Source: JAKAVK01 sp964419095
Lineage (GTDB): Archaea > Micrarchaeota > Micrarchaeia > Micrarchaeales > CABMGC01
Assembly: GCA_964419095.1 (NCBI GenBank)
Contig: CAYQOG010000012.1
Location: 1-24,510, forward strand
Direction: 5' to 3'
DNA length: 24,510 nucleotides
Each line of letters starts with the position of its first letter. Position 1 is the first letter of the stretch. Positions 1-6,311 of the stretch are shown here, piece by piece. Both the position numbers and the translations under genes were made by a program. Below the pieces are notes generated by a model, which saw only the letters and a program-made list of their open reading frames with translations, was not told the DNA's origin and ran no database searches.

Positions 1-20
1 ATGGTTTATATTCGTTGTTT

Positions 21-65
21 AAGTGCGCTTTTGGCATCGTTTGACACCAAAGGAGAAGCGCACTT
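21..65. repeat. Hairpin-forming inverted repeat at the operon end
   Basis: AAGTGCGCTT (21-30) and AAGCGCACTT (56-65) are perfect reverse complements. Inside them TTGGCATC faces GACACCAA with two mismatches, so a long imperfect hairpin is possible. It lies just past the stop of the last gene of the minus-strand operon (stop at 92-94), which suits a 3' end structure. No U-rich tract of the usual archaeal terminator kind is obvious. A mobile-element end is the alternative. Confidence 0.45.
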
Positions 66-91
66 TAAGCGGTATGTCCTGTGCCTCCATC

Positions 92-277
92 TTAAGTGCT
101 TACCCGTACAGATTTTTGACTGTTTATTAGAAGTTTTCTTGCCTTTTGTGTGAGATGGTCACAACAATAATCGCATCCATGTCGATCTTTATAGCCTGAT
201 TTTATAGTGTGACCTACACCATGTTCACATACTGCCTCTATTCTACTGTCCTCTCTAATATTTCTTGCGAATCTTAT
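92..277 (-). CDS. Small zinc-binding protein (HGCDxCC type), non-standard start
   Basis: This frame encodes about 61 residues with a dense metal-ligand core: C-E-H-G-V-G-H, then about ten residues later H-G-C-D-Y-C-C-D-H. Short proteins with this CxHGxGH...HGCDxCC arrangement are, as I recall, common in DPANN genomes; their role is unknown to me. There is no ATG, GTG or TTG in frame before the core. A perfect ribosome binding site GGTGAT (281-286, minus strand) is followed after 3 bases by ATA at 277-275, the spacing used for ATG elsewhere in this window. The start is therefore either ATA or a mutated ATG; ATT at 259 is another option. It is the third gene of an AT-rich operon, 12 bases after its neighbour. 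The domain is clear, but whether it is expressed is uncertain. Confidence 0.6.
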   Translation of the reverse strand: MRFARNIREDSRIEAVCEHGVGHTIKSGYKDRHGCDYCCDHLTQKARKLLINSQKSVRVST

Positions 278-289
278 CTAATCACCTGA

Positions 290-481
290 TTAAATTTGCG
301 CTTTCCCTGACCTTCTCTTTTTACTGTATAAAACATCTAAGAACTTCTTCTGGCCCCTGCTCCACGTTCTGTTGTCCGTCTTCTTTACATAGTCAGAATA
401 TGCATCTATATATTCAAGGTTGTTCCTGAGGTTGTGATCTTTCGCTTCCTTAAGACCTATAAGGATGCTATTTTGTTTCAT
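290..481 (-). CDS. Small 63-aa charged protein, partner of a nucleotidyltransferase
   Basis: A 63-residue, Lys/Arg/Asn-rich soluble protein with a predicted helical core (EYIDAYSDYVKK) and a W-S-R-G-Q-x-K-F-L-D segment near the C-terminus. Its ATG overlaps the last 14 bases of the upstream nucleotidyltransferase gene, so the two are probably translationally coupled. I recall similar small proteins with a WSRxQ-like motif beside nucleotidyltransferase genes in other archaea, but I cannot assign a family. The pairing resembles two-gene toxin-antitoxin or accessory-subunit arrangements; that is an inference from layout only. Codon use is as AT-rich as its neighbours. Confidence 0.6.
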   Translation of the reverse strand: MKQNSILIGLKEAKDHNLRNNLEYIDAYSDYVKKTDNRTWSRGQKKFLDVLYSKKRRSGKAQI

Positions 482-1091
482 CTAATTTGCCTATTACCTT
501 ATTTACAATTGCTTGCTTTACATGTAACTCTGCTATAAATCTGTTTAACTTTCTGATATCTATATATATCTTAAAAATATTATAAATGTATCGTGCATCT
601 TCGTAATCTTTATCGCTGCCTAACCATAATTTAAATGCAATTTGCAATTCAATAGGAGATACGTACATCATATACTTTTCATTAAATGTAACTTTTATTT
701 TATCGTCCATTGTATGCCTGTCGAGGAGTTTCTTGGCGAACTTTAATTCGAAGTTAGGTGCCCACGTTCCTTTCTCCGCATATCTTAAAGACGATCCTTC
801 TGAAAGAAGTTCGTATGCTTCTCTGGCATTCTCTATATTGTTTACTGGAGAAAATCCATTTTTGAGAAGCCTTTTGTGCAGTGTTTCGACTTGTTCCATG
901 GCCATTTTATTCAGTAATATATCGATGTCTTCCGTGCCGCGTATCCTGCCAAAGAAAATTGCTATATAGCCGCTCACTATTACATACTCGACTTCCCCCA
1001 TTGCGTGAATGAATTTAATCACTAGCTTGTCTAGCGTAGTAAGCTCTTTCTGGCCGAGCAATATGCTGTTTTTGGAGTACTTAATTTCCAC
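468..1091 (-). CDS. Nucleotidyltransferase-fold protein (AbiEii/DUF6036-like)
   Basis: A 207-aa soluble protein. Residues about 36-61 show the polymerase-beta-type nucleotidyltransferase pattern: a small-residue turn (VSGYIAIFFGRIRGTEDIDI) with R-x-T-x-D-I-D-I carrying the two metal-binding aspartates. The first glycine of the usual GG pair is a serine. The C-terminal half (YVSPIELQIAFKLWLGSDKDYEDARYIYNIF) resembles the region of AbiEii/MNT-like proteins after the catalytic domain, where K-x-x-x-R/D-x-x-D is typical. Members of this fold transfer NMPs to proteins or tRNAs and often belong to toxin-antitoxin pairs. The start is GTG at 1091, with a TATA-like TTTAATA about 23-29 bases upstream, which fits a leaderless transcript. 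First gene of a three-gene operon in AT-rich DNA. Confidence 0.75.
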   Translation of the reverse strand: MEIKYSKNSILLGQKELTTLDKLVIKFIHAMGEVEYVIVSGYIAIFFGRIRGTEDIDILLNKMAMEQVETLHKRLLKNGFSPVNNIENAREAYELLSEGSSLRYAEKGTWAPNFELKFAKKLLDRHTMDDKIKVTFNEKYMMYVSPIELQIAFKLWLGSDKDYEDARYIYNIFKIYIDIRKLNRFIAELHVKQAIVNKVIGKLDETK

Positions 1092-1258
1092 AATTAAGGA
1101 TACGGGTTATAAGTATTAAATACCAGCTTTTGCAGAACAAGACCCTGTCAATATCGAGTAATATCAATTGATAGTGTTTCTACAATCCGAAGCGATAACT
1201 GAATGAACTGAGCCTCCATACAGTATCTTACGGAGACAAAGGTGTATTCTCTAGATAT

Positions 1259-1753
1259 TCACTTCACAAACTTCATGTAAATCCTGCGGTACTGCAAGAA
1301 CACCGATACAATCAGGATCGCAATTATTGCAAGGTATGCGTATAGAAATACCCAGGCCACGCCGCTGCTTTTAATGCTGGAGCCTATGCTGATCGTCAAA
1401 ACAAGGCTTAAGAGCCCCAGAAAGGCGATCACCAGCGCATGCACCGTGAATATCATGCTGAACGCGATGCTCTGGTCGTTTGAACCTTTCTTCTGCCCAA
1501 TACGGTAGAATATGGAGGGAAGATTCATAAGATATGGGTATTTTTCAAATAGCGTGTATCTGTATCTGATTACCAAAAGGGTCACCGCCAGGACGCATGT
1601 GAATATGAAAGGAACTAGGAACGTGATCTTGCCTGTGATTCCGAAATAGTACAATCCTGCAACCCATGCGGAAAGAAGAAGCAGCAATCCGATGGCGATA
1701 AGCGCCTTGGCTACGCCTTCCAGACCGTATCTCTTAAGCATTCTACTGGCCAT
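1259..1753 (-). CDS. Hypothetical 4-TM membrane protein
   Basis: A 164-aa protein with four clear hydrophobic segments at about residues 15-36, 42-62, 100-121 and 131-153, separated by a basic loop (about 63-95). I do not recognise a family. It starts at the ATG at 1753; a TATA-like sequence (GCATAAATACC on the minus strand) sits about 21-28 bases upstream, so it probably has its own leaderless promoter although it lies only 48 bases after the EamA transporter gene on the same strand. A functional link with that transporter is possible but not shown. Confidence 0.7.
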   Translation of the reverse strand: MASRMLKRYGLEGVAKALIAIGLLLLLSAWVAGLYYFGITGKITFLVPFIFTCVLAVTLLVIRYRYTLFEKYPYLMNLPSIFYRIGQKKGSNDQSIAFSMIFTVHALVIAFLGLLSLVLTISIGSSIKSSGVAWVFLYAYLAIIAILIVSVFLQYRRIYMKFVK

Positions 1754-1801
1754 AATGACATTACACAGCCAAGGTATTTATGCCTTGTTCTTTTACTCTG
1801 G

Positions 1802-2683
1802 TCAGAACAGGGTGACTATCGCAGCACCCAGGAGCGCAAGCGCAACTCCAAGATACTGTAGCCTGCTAAGCCTCTCCTTGTACAGCAGATAGGCCACGAT
1901 AAGGACGAAGACTGGCACTATCGCGTTTATCGCGCCTGCGACAGAGACCATGTGCAGCTGTATCACGTATGCGAAGATGGTGTCCGCAGACCCGTTGCCG
2001 AAGCCGAATACTGCAATGAGACCAACTCCCAGCAGCGCCCTCCTGCTGCTCGCCGCGCTCCTGATAGCATTCACGACATTGCGCATCAGCGCCCTGTCTA
2101 GGGCGAAGTAGGCGAGCATCATTAGTATGGAGACAAGCTGGGAGACGAATATGGACATTGCGAAATTGCTGGAGCTCTGCACCGCATAGGTCATGATGAT
2201 CCAGTAGAAGGCCCAGGATATCGATCCCGCCACGGCCGGCACGAGCTTCCTGTTCAGGGTGAAGCCCTCGTTCATTATTACGAGCAGCACGCCCGCGAAG
2301 ATCATGATCACCCCAACCCCAACCGCGCTCCTGATCGGCTCACCGAGCACCAGCGTGCCGAGCAGCACCAGCACTATGGGGCTTATCTCCGTTATCACGG
2401 TTGTCTTGGATAGCTGCTCCTGGCGCAGCGAATAGTAGAAGAGGAAGTAGCCGGCGCCAAGGAAGATTCCTGCCACAGCCACCATGAGAAGGTTTGATGC
2501 GGAGAGCGCAGGCCCCAATCCTATGAAGCCAAGGAGCGCGATTACCGGTATTATCCTGAGCAGCACTACAAGCGATGAGGTCACGTTCTTCTCGAAGAGC
2601 CTTGTGGCCTTCTTTGAGGCTGTCCCGGAGATAACCCATGCTCCATCAGCTAGGAGGGCCATTGTGGCGCCGTAACTTACCAT
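1802..2683 (-). CDS. EamA/DMT-family transporter
   Basis: A 293-aa integral membrane protein with about ten hydrophobic segments arranged as two EamA repeats (roughly residues 5-135 and 147-293). Each repeat ends with the E-x-hydrophobic pattern of the drug/metabolite transporter superfamily (VLGEPIRSAVGVGVIMIFAGVLL; LLYKERLSRLQYLGVALALLGAAIV). The family exports or exchanges small metabolites such as amino acids, sugars or nucleotide sugars; the substrate cannot be read from sequence. The length is normal for the family. The ATG at 2683 has a TATA-like box CTATATAAT (plus coordinates about 2705-2713) 22-30 bases upstream, so it is probably leaderless. Confidence 0.9.
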   Translation of the reverse strand: MVSYGATMALLADGAWVISGTASKKATRLFEKNVTSSLVVLLRIIPVIALLGFIGLGPALSASNLLMVAVAGIFLGAGYFLFYYSLRQEQLSKTTVITEISPIVLVLLGTLVLGEPIRSAVGVGVIMIFAGVLLVIMNEGFTLNRKLVPAVAGSISWAFYWIIMTYAVQSSSNFAMSIFVSQLVSILMMLAYFALDRALMRNVVNAIRSAASSRRALLGVGLIAVFGFGNGSADTIFAYVIQLHMVSVAGAINAIVPVFVLIVAYLLYKERLSRLQYLGVALALLGAAIVTLF

Positions 2684-2742
2684 AAAATCGTTTGTTCGTT
2701 GCAGCTATATAATGCTTTAATCTTTCTTCTTTCCAGGGCCTC

Positions 2743-3294
2743 TCAATAAGGCGTGAATGTTATCTGGGCGTCGACCATCTTCTTGTAGAATATCTCATCT
2801 GCGACGTCCTCCTTCGGCTTTACAACAAGCCTGTCGAACCCCGTCCATATTGTATACCAGCTTGCCGGAGTCAGTATTATCTCCACCGCATCCTTGAGTA
2901 TGGTGCTGATGGCGCTATCTGCCAGAAGAATCGCATCTGCTGCTCCTATTACTGCCCCAATGATGACCATGAGTATGGCCAACCTGTTCCTCCTTGCGAA
3001 TTCCTCCTTTATGTCCCTGTAGTGCTTCCTGAAGTGGTTCCTCAGGCGCGTTTTGATCAGCTCCTCGCTCGTGGAGTTCTTGAGCGCCCTTGGTATGAGG
3101 AAGCGGAGCTCTATGCCTGTCCTCTTATCCCGCGCGGCCTTCTTCGCCTCGTAGAGGAAGTCCTCTGACAGCGCCCTCTCGCCGAACGGCCTGGGATCAA
3201 AGTCCGAGAATATGTCATCATAGCTATCGAGGATTAGGCTTATCTCCGCCTTGTCCATGATCCTCTTTATCTCAACACTGCTCTCCTCCGCCAT
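2743..3294 (-). CDS. Conserved 2-TM protein with SYDDIFSDFDPR motif
   Basis: A 183-aa protein with an N-terminal cytosolic region (about 1-103) carrying the string SYDDIFSDFDPRPFGERALS, a Lys/Arg-rich stretch, and two membrane segments (about 106-125 and 128-150), then a conserved-looking tail WYTIWTGFDRLV. I recall proteins with the SYDDIFSDFDPR motif in various anaerobic bacteria and archaea, but know no function. The TATA-like TTAAAA lies 23-28 bases before the ATG; a small palindrome (CCCT-AAC-AGGG) sits between the box and the start. Divergent from the cold-shock gene with 118 bases between. Confidence 0.75.
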   Translation of the reverse strand: MAEESSVEIKRIMDKAEISLILDSYDDIFSDFDPRPFGERALSEDFLYEAKKAARDKRTGIELRFLIPRALKNSTSEELIKTRLRNHFRKHYRDIKEEFARRNRLAILMVIIGAVIGAADAILLADSAISTILKDAVEIILTPASWYTIWTGFDRLVVKPKEDVADEIFYKKMVDAQITFTPY

Positions 3295-3332
3295 GCTAAG
3301 AATACCCTGTTAGGGCTTTTAATGCTTGGCAC

Positions 3333-3372
3333 AACGCTTAGCCCCTCTACAGGCAGGGCTATGGCAAGCGTT
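3333..3372. promoter_or_regulatory. Nested inverted repeat upstream of the cold-shock gene
   Basis: AACGCTT (3333-3339) pairs with AAGCGTT (3366-3372), and inside it AGCCC (3340-3344) pairs with GGGCT (3356-3360). The 12 paired bases form one interrupted dyad. Its right edge runs directly into the TATA box (TTATATACT, 3371-3379) of the cold-shock gene. This is the place expected for a repressor or activator site in the divergent intergenic region; no regulator can be named. Confidence 0.5.
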
Positions 3373-3412
3373 ATATACTATTCGTTTCAAATTAAATTAG
3401 ATAAGTGATAGA

Positions 3413-3604
3413 ATGAAGGGAAAAGTAAAGATGTTTAATGCCGCGCGAAGCTTTGGATTCATTACGGGAGAGGATGGAAAGGATGTGTACGTGCACATTT
3501 CTGCAGTCCAGGGAGGAACCCCTCTTGCTGTAGGCGACTCGGTCGAATACGAAGTCGAGGCAGGAGACCGCGGTCCACGCGCCAAGAACGTAAAGAAGCT
3601 CTGA
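3413..3604 (+). CDS. Cold-shock protein (CspA family)
   Basis: A 63-aa single cold-shock domain, the usual length for bacterial Csp proteins. The RNP1 motif is present as R-S-F-G-F-I (residues 12-17) and RNP2 as V-Y-V-H-I-S (25-30), with the WFNxxKGFGF entry changed to MFNAARSFGF. The family binds single-stranded RNA and DNA and melts RNA structure. Csp proteins are typical of bacteria and sporadic in archaea, so acquisition by transfer is likely (inference). A TATA box (3371-3379) lies about 34 bases upstream and a GTGAT ribosome binding site (3405-3409) sits 3 bases before ATG, giving a short leader of about 10 bases. Confidence 0.93.
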   Translation: MKGKVKMFNAARSFGFITGEDGKDVYVHISAVQGGTPLAVGDSVEYEVEAGDRGPRAKNVKKL

Positions 3605-3629
3605 TTAGTTCGACGCGAGATAAATGAAA

Positions 3630-3651
3630 GGGCATAGCTTCTGCCATGCCC
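3630..3651 (+). terminator. Hairpin after the cold-shock gene
   Basis: GGGCAT (3630-3635) and ATGCCC (3646-3651) form a 6-bp stem with a 10-base loop between two convergent genes. It is placed like a transcription end signal for the cold-shock gene, but the following bases (GATTAATCCTCTTCC) are only moderately T-rich. Tentative. Confidence 0.35.
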
Positions 3652-3682
3652 GATTAATCCTCTTCCTGCGCTCCAATCCTCT

Positions 3683-4399
3683 TTATCCGATGCTGACACC
3701 TATGATACCCTTGAGCGTCGAGTTCAAGGCAATCATGGCGCCTATGTTCACCGAGACGCTGGCGTTGGTCGTGACCCATGCCTTTGCGGATGTGTCCATG
3801 TATGCATAGGCAGCGCCCGAGCTGCCCGCTACTGTATTCGAGCTGGTTGACGAGTTGCCCCGCGCCTTCACGTTCGTGACGAAGTCAACGAGCAATGCAG
3901 AATTCGCCTTCACGTTGCCGTTCGAGGTGACGTTCGCGGTTATCCATCCTGGCGAGGTTGCCGTGTATGTAGTGCCGTTCACGGTTACCTTCACTGAAGT
4001 TACGTTGACTCGCACTGCATTAACTGTCGAGTTGATCGCAAGTCTCGCGTCAGCTATTGTCTGGCTTGAATTGACCACTGCCATGGCGTTGACGCTTCCG
4101 CTGCCTGATGCGTTGACCCAGCTTGTTGTGCCGTTGCTGGCCTTCTGCTGCACCTGCACCTTTGAATATGCTATCACGACTGCTGAGGTTCCCGGAGGAA
4201 CTGAAGGCGGGTCTGTCATGCCTACAGGCACTGTCTGGTAGCTTGCGCCCTGCGCCGTCGTACCCGAAGCCGATGTCCTCGGCATCGAGGTCGGGCTTCC
4301 GCTGCCCAGCGAGTTGCTGTTCGTGACAATGTACGCTAGCGCTATAACCAATATTATAACGACTACTACTGCTCCTGCTATTACTCCTCCGCTTGCCAT
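3683..4399 (-). CDS. N-anchored surface protein, Ser/Thr/Asn-rich
   Basis: A 238-aa protein with an N-terminal membrane anchor (residues about 5-26, very Val/Ile-rich) and no lysine or arginine before it. After it come a low-complexity Ser/Thr/Gly linker (30-55) and a beta-rich exported domain (about 65-238). About ten N-x-S/T sequons (for example NGT, NAS, NVT, NSS, NST) suggest N-glycosylation. The domain pattern with repeated V-x-V-T and a W-I-T-A-N-V-T segment is vaguely like DUF4382-type domains, but I would not assign it. A TATA-like TTTATA lies about 30 bases before the ATG. The anchor resembles that of the small surface protein at 7268-7600. Confidence 0.75.
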   Translation of the reverse strand: MASGGVIAGAVVVVIILVIALAYIVTNSNSLGSGSPTSMPRTSASGTTAQGASYQTVPVGMTDPPSVPPGTSAVVIAYSKVQVQQKASNGTTSWVNASGSGSVNAMAVVNSSQTIADARLAINSTVNAVRVNVTSVKVTVNGTTYTATSPGWITANVTSNGNVKANSALLVDFVTNVKARGNSSTSSNTVAGSSGAAYAYMDTSAKAWVTTNASVSVNIGAMIALNSTLKGIIGVSIG

Positions 4400-4516
4400 G
4401 GTTATCGAAAAGTATTGAAAATCCTACCTATAAATATCTTTTCCTTCGCTTCGGCTTTGCGTAGGCCTTTATCCGGGGTTCTTCTCTTTTCTGGCATCTT
4501 CGGCTAGATCGTGCAC

Positions 4517-5002
4517 TCACCTTGCCTTCATCAGGAACTCCGCAAGCTTCTCCGTCTGCTGCGTGAATCCAGCTTCCATGCCTGCAATCGCCTGCGCCGC
4601 ATTCTTCGTTACCCTTGTAACTACAACATGCAGCGTCATCTTCGTCTTTCCGCCTACATCCTCAAGCGTGACGGTCTGCCTGTTCTCCAGCATGATGCCC
4701 TGCTTGTCGTCCAACGCTCCTGCAGTCAATACGAAGCGCTCGTAAGGTACCACCTCGTCGAACGTGCCCTTCATCGGCCACCTCATGCCTTTTGCGGACC
4801 CGAGCTCCGGCCCGGCTTCCATCACTACGTATATTGCGCCTCCCTTGCGCGCATCCACTTCGCATATTGGGTTTGTCACTCCGCGCGGCCCGAACCACTG
4901 TCTCAGAAGCTTGGGGTCAGTCCATGCCTTCCAAACAAGCTCCCGCGGCGCATCGAACGTGCGCGTTATTGTCAACTCCTTCAGTCCCTTCTCATTTGCC
5001 AT
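4517..5002 (-). CDS. SRPBCC/AHSA1-family protein
   Basis: A 161-aa soluble protein of the START/Bet v 1-like AHSA1 family. The diagnostic N-terminal stretch is I-T-R-T-F-D-A-P-R-E-L-V-W-K-A-W-T-D-P, then L-x-x-W-F-G-P and, later, a G-T-F-D-E-V-V-P-Y-E-R beta strand. The fold makes a hydrophobic cavity for small ligands; the biological ligand is usually unknown. I chose the ATG at 5002 over an upstream ATG at 5023, because AGGTGA (5007-5012) lies 4 bases before it and its TGA is the stop codon of the upstream ArsR gene. ArsR-AHSA1 gene pairs are a common arrangement in bacteria, so the regulator probably controls this gene and the ligand may be what it senses. Confidence 0.9.
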   Translation of the reverse strand: MANEKGLKELTITRTFDAPRELVWKAWTDPKLLRQWFGPRGVTNPICEVDARKGGAIYVVMEAGPELGSAKGMRWPMKGTFDEVVPYERFVLTAGALDDKQGIMLENRQTVTLEDVGGKTKMTLHVVVTRVTKNAAQAIAGMEAGFTQQTEKLAEFLMKAR

Positions 5003-5006
5003 GTTT

Positions 5007-5333
5007 TCACCTATTTTTAGCATTCCTCTTCTTTTCCTCCTTCAATACCTGATCAAGCCTGTCGAAGCGCCCGTCCCAGAGCTTCAGAGTTCTTTCCGCC
5101 CACTCCTCCACTTGGAGCATTGAATCGGGATTCAGCTGGTAGATCCTCTGCTGCGCATGCCTCTGAACCACCAATAGCCTTGCTTCGAGCAGCACTCTTA
5201 GATGCTGTGATATTGCCTGCGCGGTTATATCGAACTTCCTGCATATTTCGGTTGCGCTCATCTGCCCGCCCACCGCAAGCAGCTCTATTATCCTTCGCCT
5301 TCTTGGCTCCGCAAGCGCATAGAACGCATCCAT
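5007..5333 (-). CDS. ArsR-family winged-helix regulator
   Basis: A 108-aa winged helix-turn-helix repressor. Residues 5-20 (ALAEPRRRRIIELLA) form the first conserved helix, the recognition helix is around 37-50 (TAQAISQHLRVLLEA), and the wing follows (LLVVQRHAQQRIYQL). The classic metal motif ELCVCDL is absent; only one cysteine (C31) is present, so metal sensing is unlikely. It is the first gene of an operon with the AHSA1 protein. A perfect 9-bp inverted repeat covers its own TATA box (5341-5362), which points to autorepression. The start ATG at 5333 is 8 bases from that operator, so the transcript is probably leaderless. Confidence 0.92.
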   Translation of the reverse strand: MDAFYALAEPRRRRIIELLAVGGQMSATEICRKFDITAQAISQHLRVLLEARLLVVQRHAQQRIYQLNPDSMLQVEEWAERTLKLWDGRFDRLDQVLKEEKKRNAKNR

Positions 5334-5340
5334 GGTTCTA

Positions 5341-5362
5341 TTATAAAGTAATCACTTTATAA
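5341..5362. promoter_or_regulatory. Palindromic ArsR operator over the TATA box
   Basis: TTATAAAGT (5341-5349), four spacer bases, then ACTTTATAA (5354-5362): a perfect 9-bp inverted repeat of 22 bases in all. Read on the minus strand, the distal half forms the TATA box (GCTTTATAAAG) about 23-31 bases before the ArsR start codon. ArsR repressors bind AT-rich imperfect palindromes of this size, so this is very probably the autoregulatory site for the ArsR-AHSA1 operon. Binding would directly block TBP. Confidence 0.8.
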
Positions 5363-5476
5363 AGCTATTGCTTAAATAAGAATAGGGAAAGAAAAGGCCG
5401 TTGGACTCCCCTATGCGACCAAAACCGCAACTATCTTAAAGTTGACTACGTCATAGCCACTGACCAAGGTAAATCT

Positions 5477-6286
5477 ATGCCAAGCAAGAATGCAAAGAAC
5501 GCCCAGACGGCTCAACCTCAACAGCAAAAGAAGAGGGGAGGATGGGGATGGACCATTGCTGCGGCGATTCTTCTGATCATAATAGTAGGGGGATCATATG
5601 CATACTTTGCATACGGCTGGCTTCCGAAGGCGCTGATCGGAATCAGATCCTACAACGCCACTGCAATGGAAGCCATACTCTTCTCTAGGATAGACTCGAT
5701 GAACAGCGTCGCAATCAACTACACCGGAAGCATAATAGTAAACAACACCGACCCTTCAGTCCTGGTCAATTTCATCAAGTATCACAACTCCAGCAGGACC
5801 TTCGCGCTCATAAAGGGCTTGCCAGTCTTCGGCAACATGAGCACCGCAGTGTTTGCAAACGGCCAGCAGGTCCAGGACATCTGCGTAGAATCATGGAATA
5901 CCAGCGTCGCTCCGACCACTTCCTGCGCATTCCCGAACAATTCAAGCGCAACTGATGCGGTGCAGGCAGTCCTTGGCAGGTTTGTCAATACCTCAAGCAT
6001 CAGCAACTTCAATATATCATCATACTCAATCAGTTCATGGAACTTCCAGCCATGCTACTACACATCGGGTTCAGGCTCGGTCATGATAAACGGAGTTCTT
6101 GTCAACCAGACCGGATTCGTTCCTGCAAACTTCACATTCAAAGCATGCCTTGACGCGCAGTACGGTGTTCCTGACTACATGAACGTAACGATGCATGCGG
6201 GAGGCAAGTTCATACACTCAAACATAAAGGAGACGGGACTCACAACCACTCTTGACAACGCGCAGATAACCACTCTTTCATCATGA
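5477..6286 (+). CDS. N-anchored exported protein with many N-glycosylation sequons
   Basis: A 269-aa protein with a basic, Gln-rich cytosolic tail (1-24), one membrane anchor (about 25-47) and an exported domain. The domain contains four cysteines (in DICVESW, TSCAFP, PCYY, KACLD), possibly two disulfides, and about a dozen N-x-S/T sequons (NAT, NYT, NNT, NSS, NTS, NIS, NQT, NFT, NVT). I do not recognise a family. A TATA-like CTTAAAG lies about 36 bases upstream and AAGGT sits just before the ATG. The next gene begins 25 bases later on the same strand, but a functional link is not evident. Confidence 0.75.
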   Translation: MPSKNAKNAQTAQPQQQKKRGGWGWTIAAAILLIIIVGGSYAYFAYGWLPKALIGIRSYNATAMEAILFSRIDSMNSVAINYTGSIIVNNTDPSVLVNFIKYHNSSRTFALIKGLPVFGNMSTAVFANGQQVQDICVESWNTSVAPTTSCAFPNNSSATDAVQAVLGRFVNTSSISNFNISSYSISSWNFQPCYYTSGSGSVMINGVLVNQTGFVPANFTFKACLDAQYGVPDYMNVTMHAGGKFIHSNIKETGLTTTLDNAQITTLSS

Positions 6287-6311
6287 TTCTCTACATGCAC
6301 AAGTGATACCA

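Noticed and set aside
1..153. Plus-strand 50-codon frame from the first base
   Set aside because: It lies opposite the zinc mini-protein and the hairpin, has no archaeal promoter or ribosome binding site visible, and shows no family pattern.
3301..3313. Small palindrome CCCT-GTT-AGGG between promoter and start of the 2-TM gene
   Set aside because: Only 4 paired bases each side; too short to call an operator on its own.
4511..5020. 169-codon plus-strand frame
   Set aside because: It is the exact antisense of the AHSA1 gene, whose motifs and start signal are clear.
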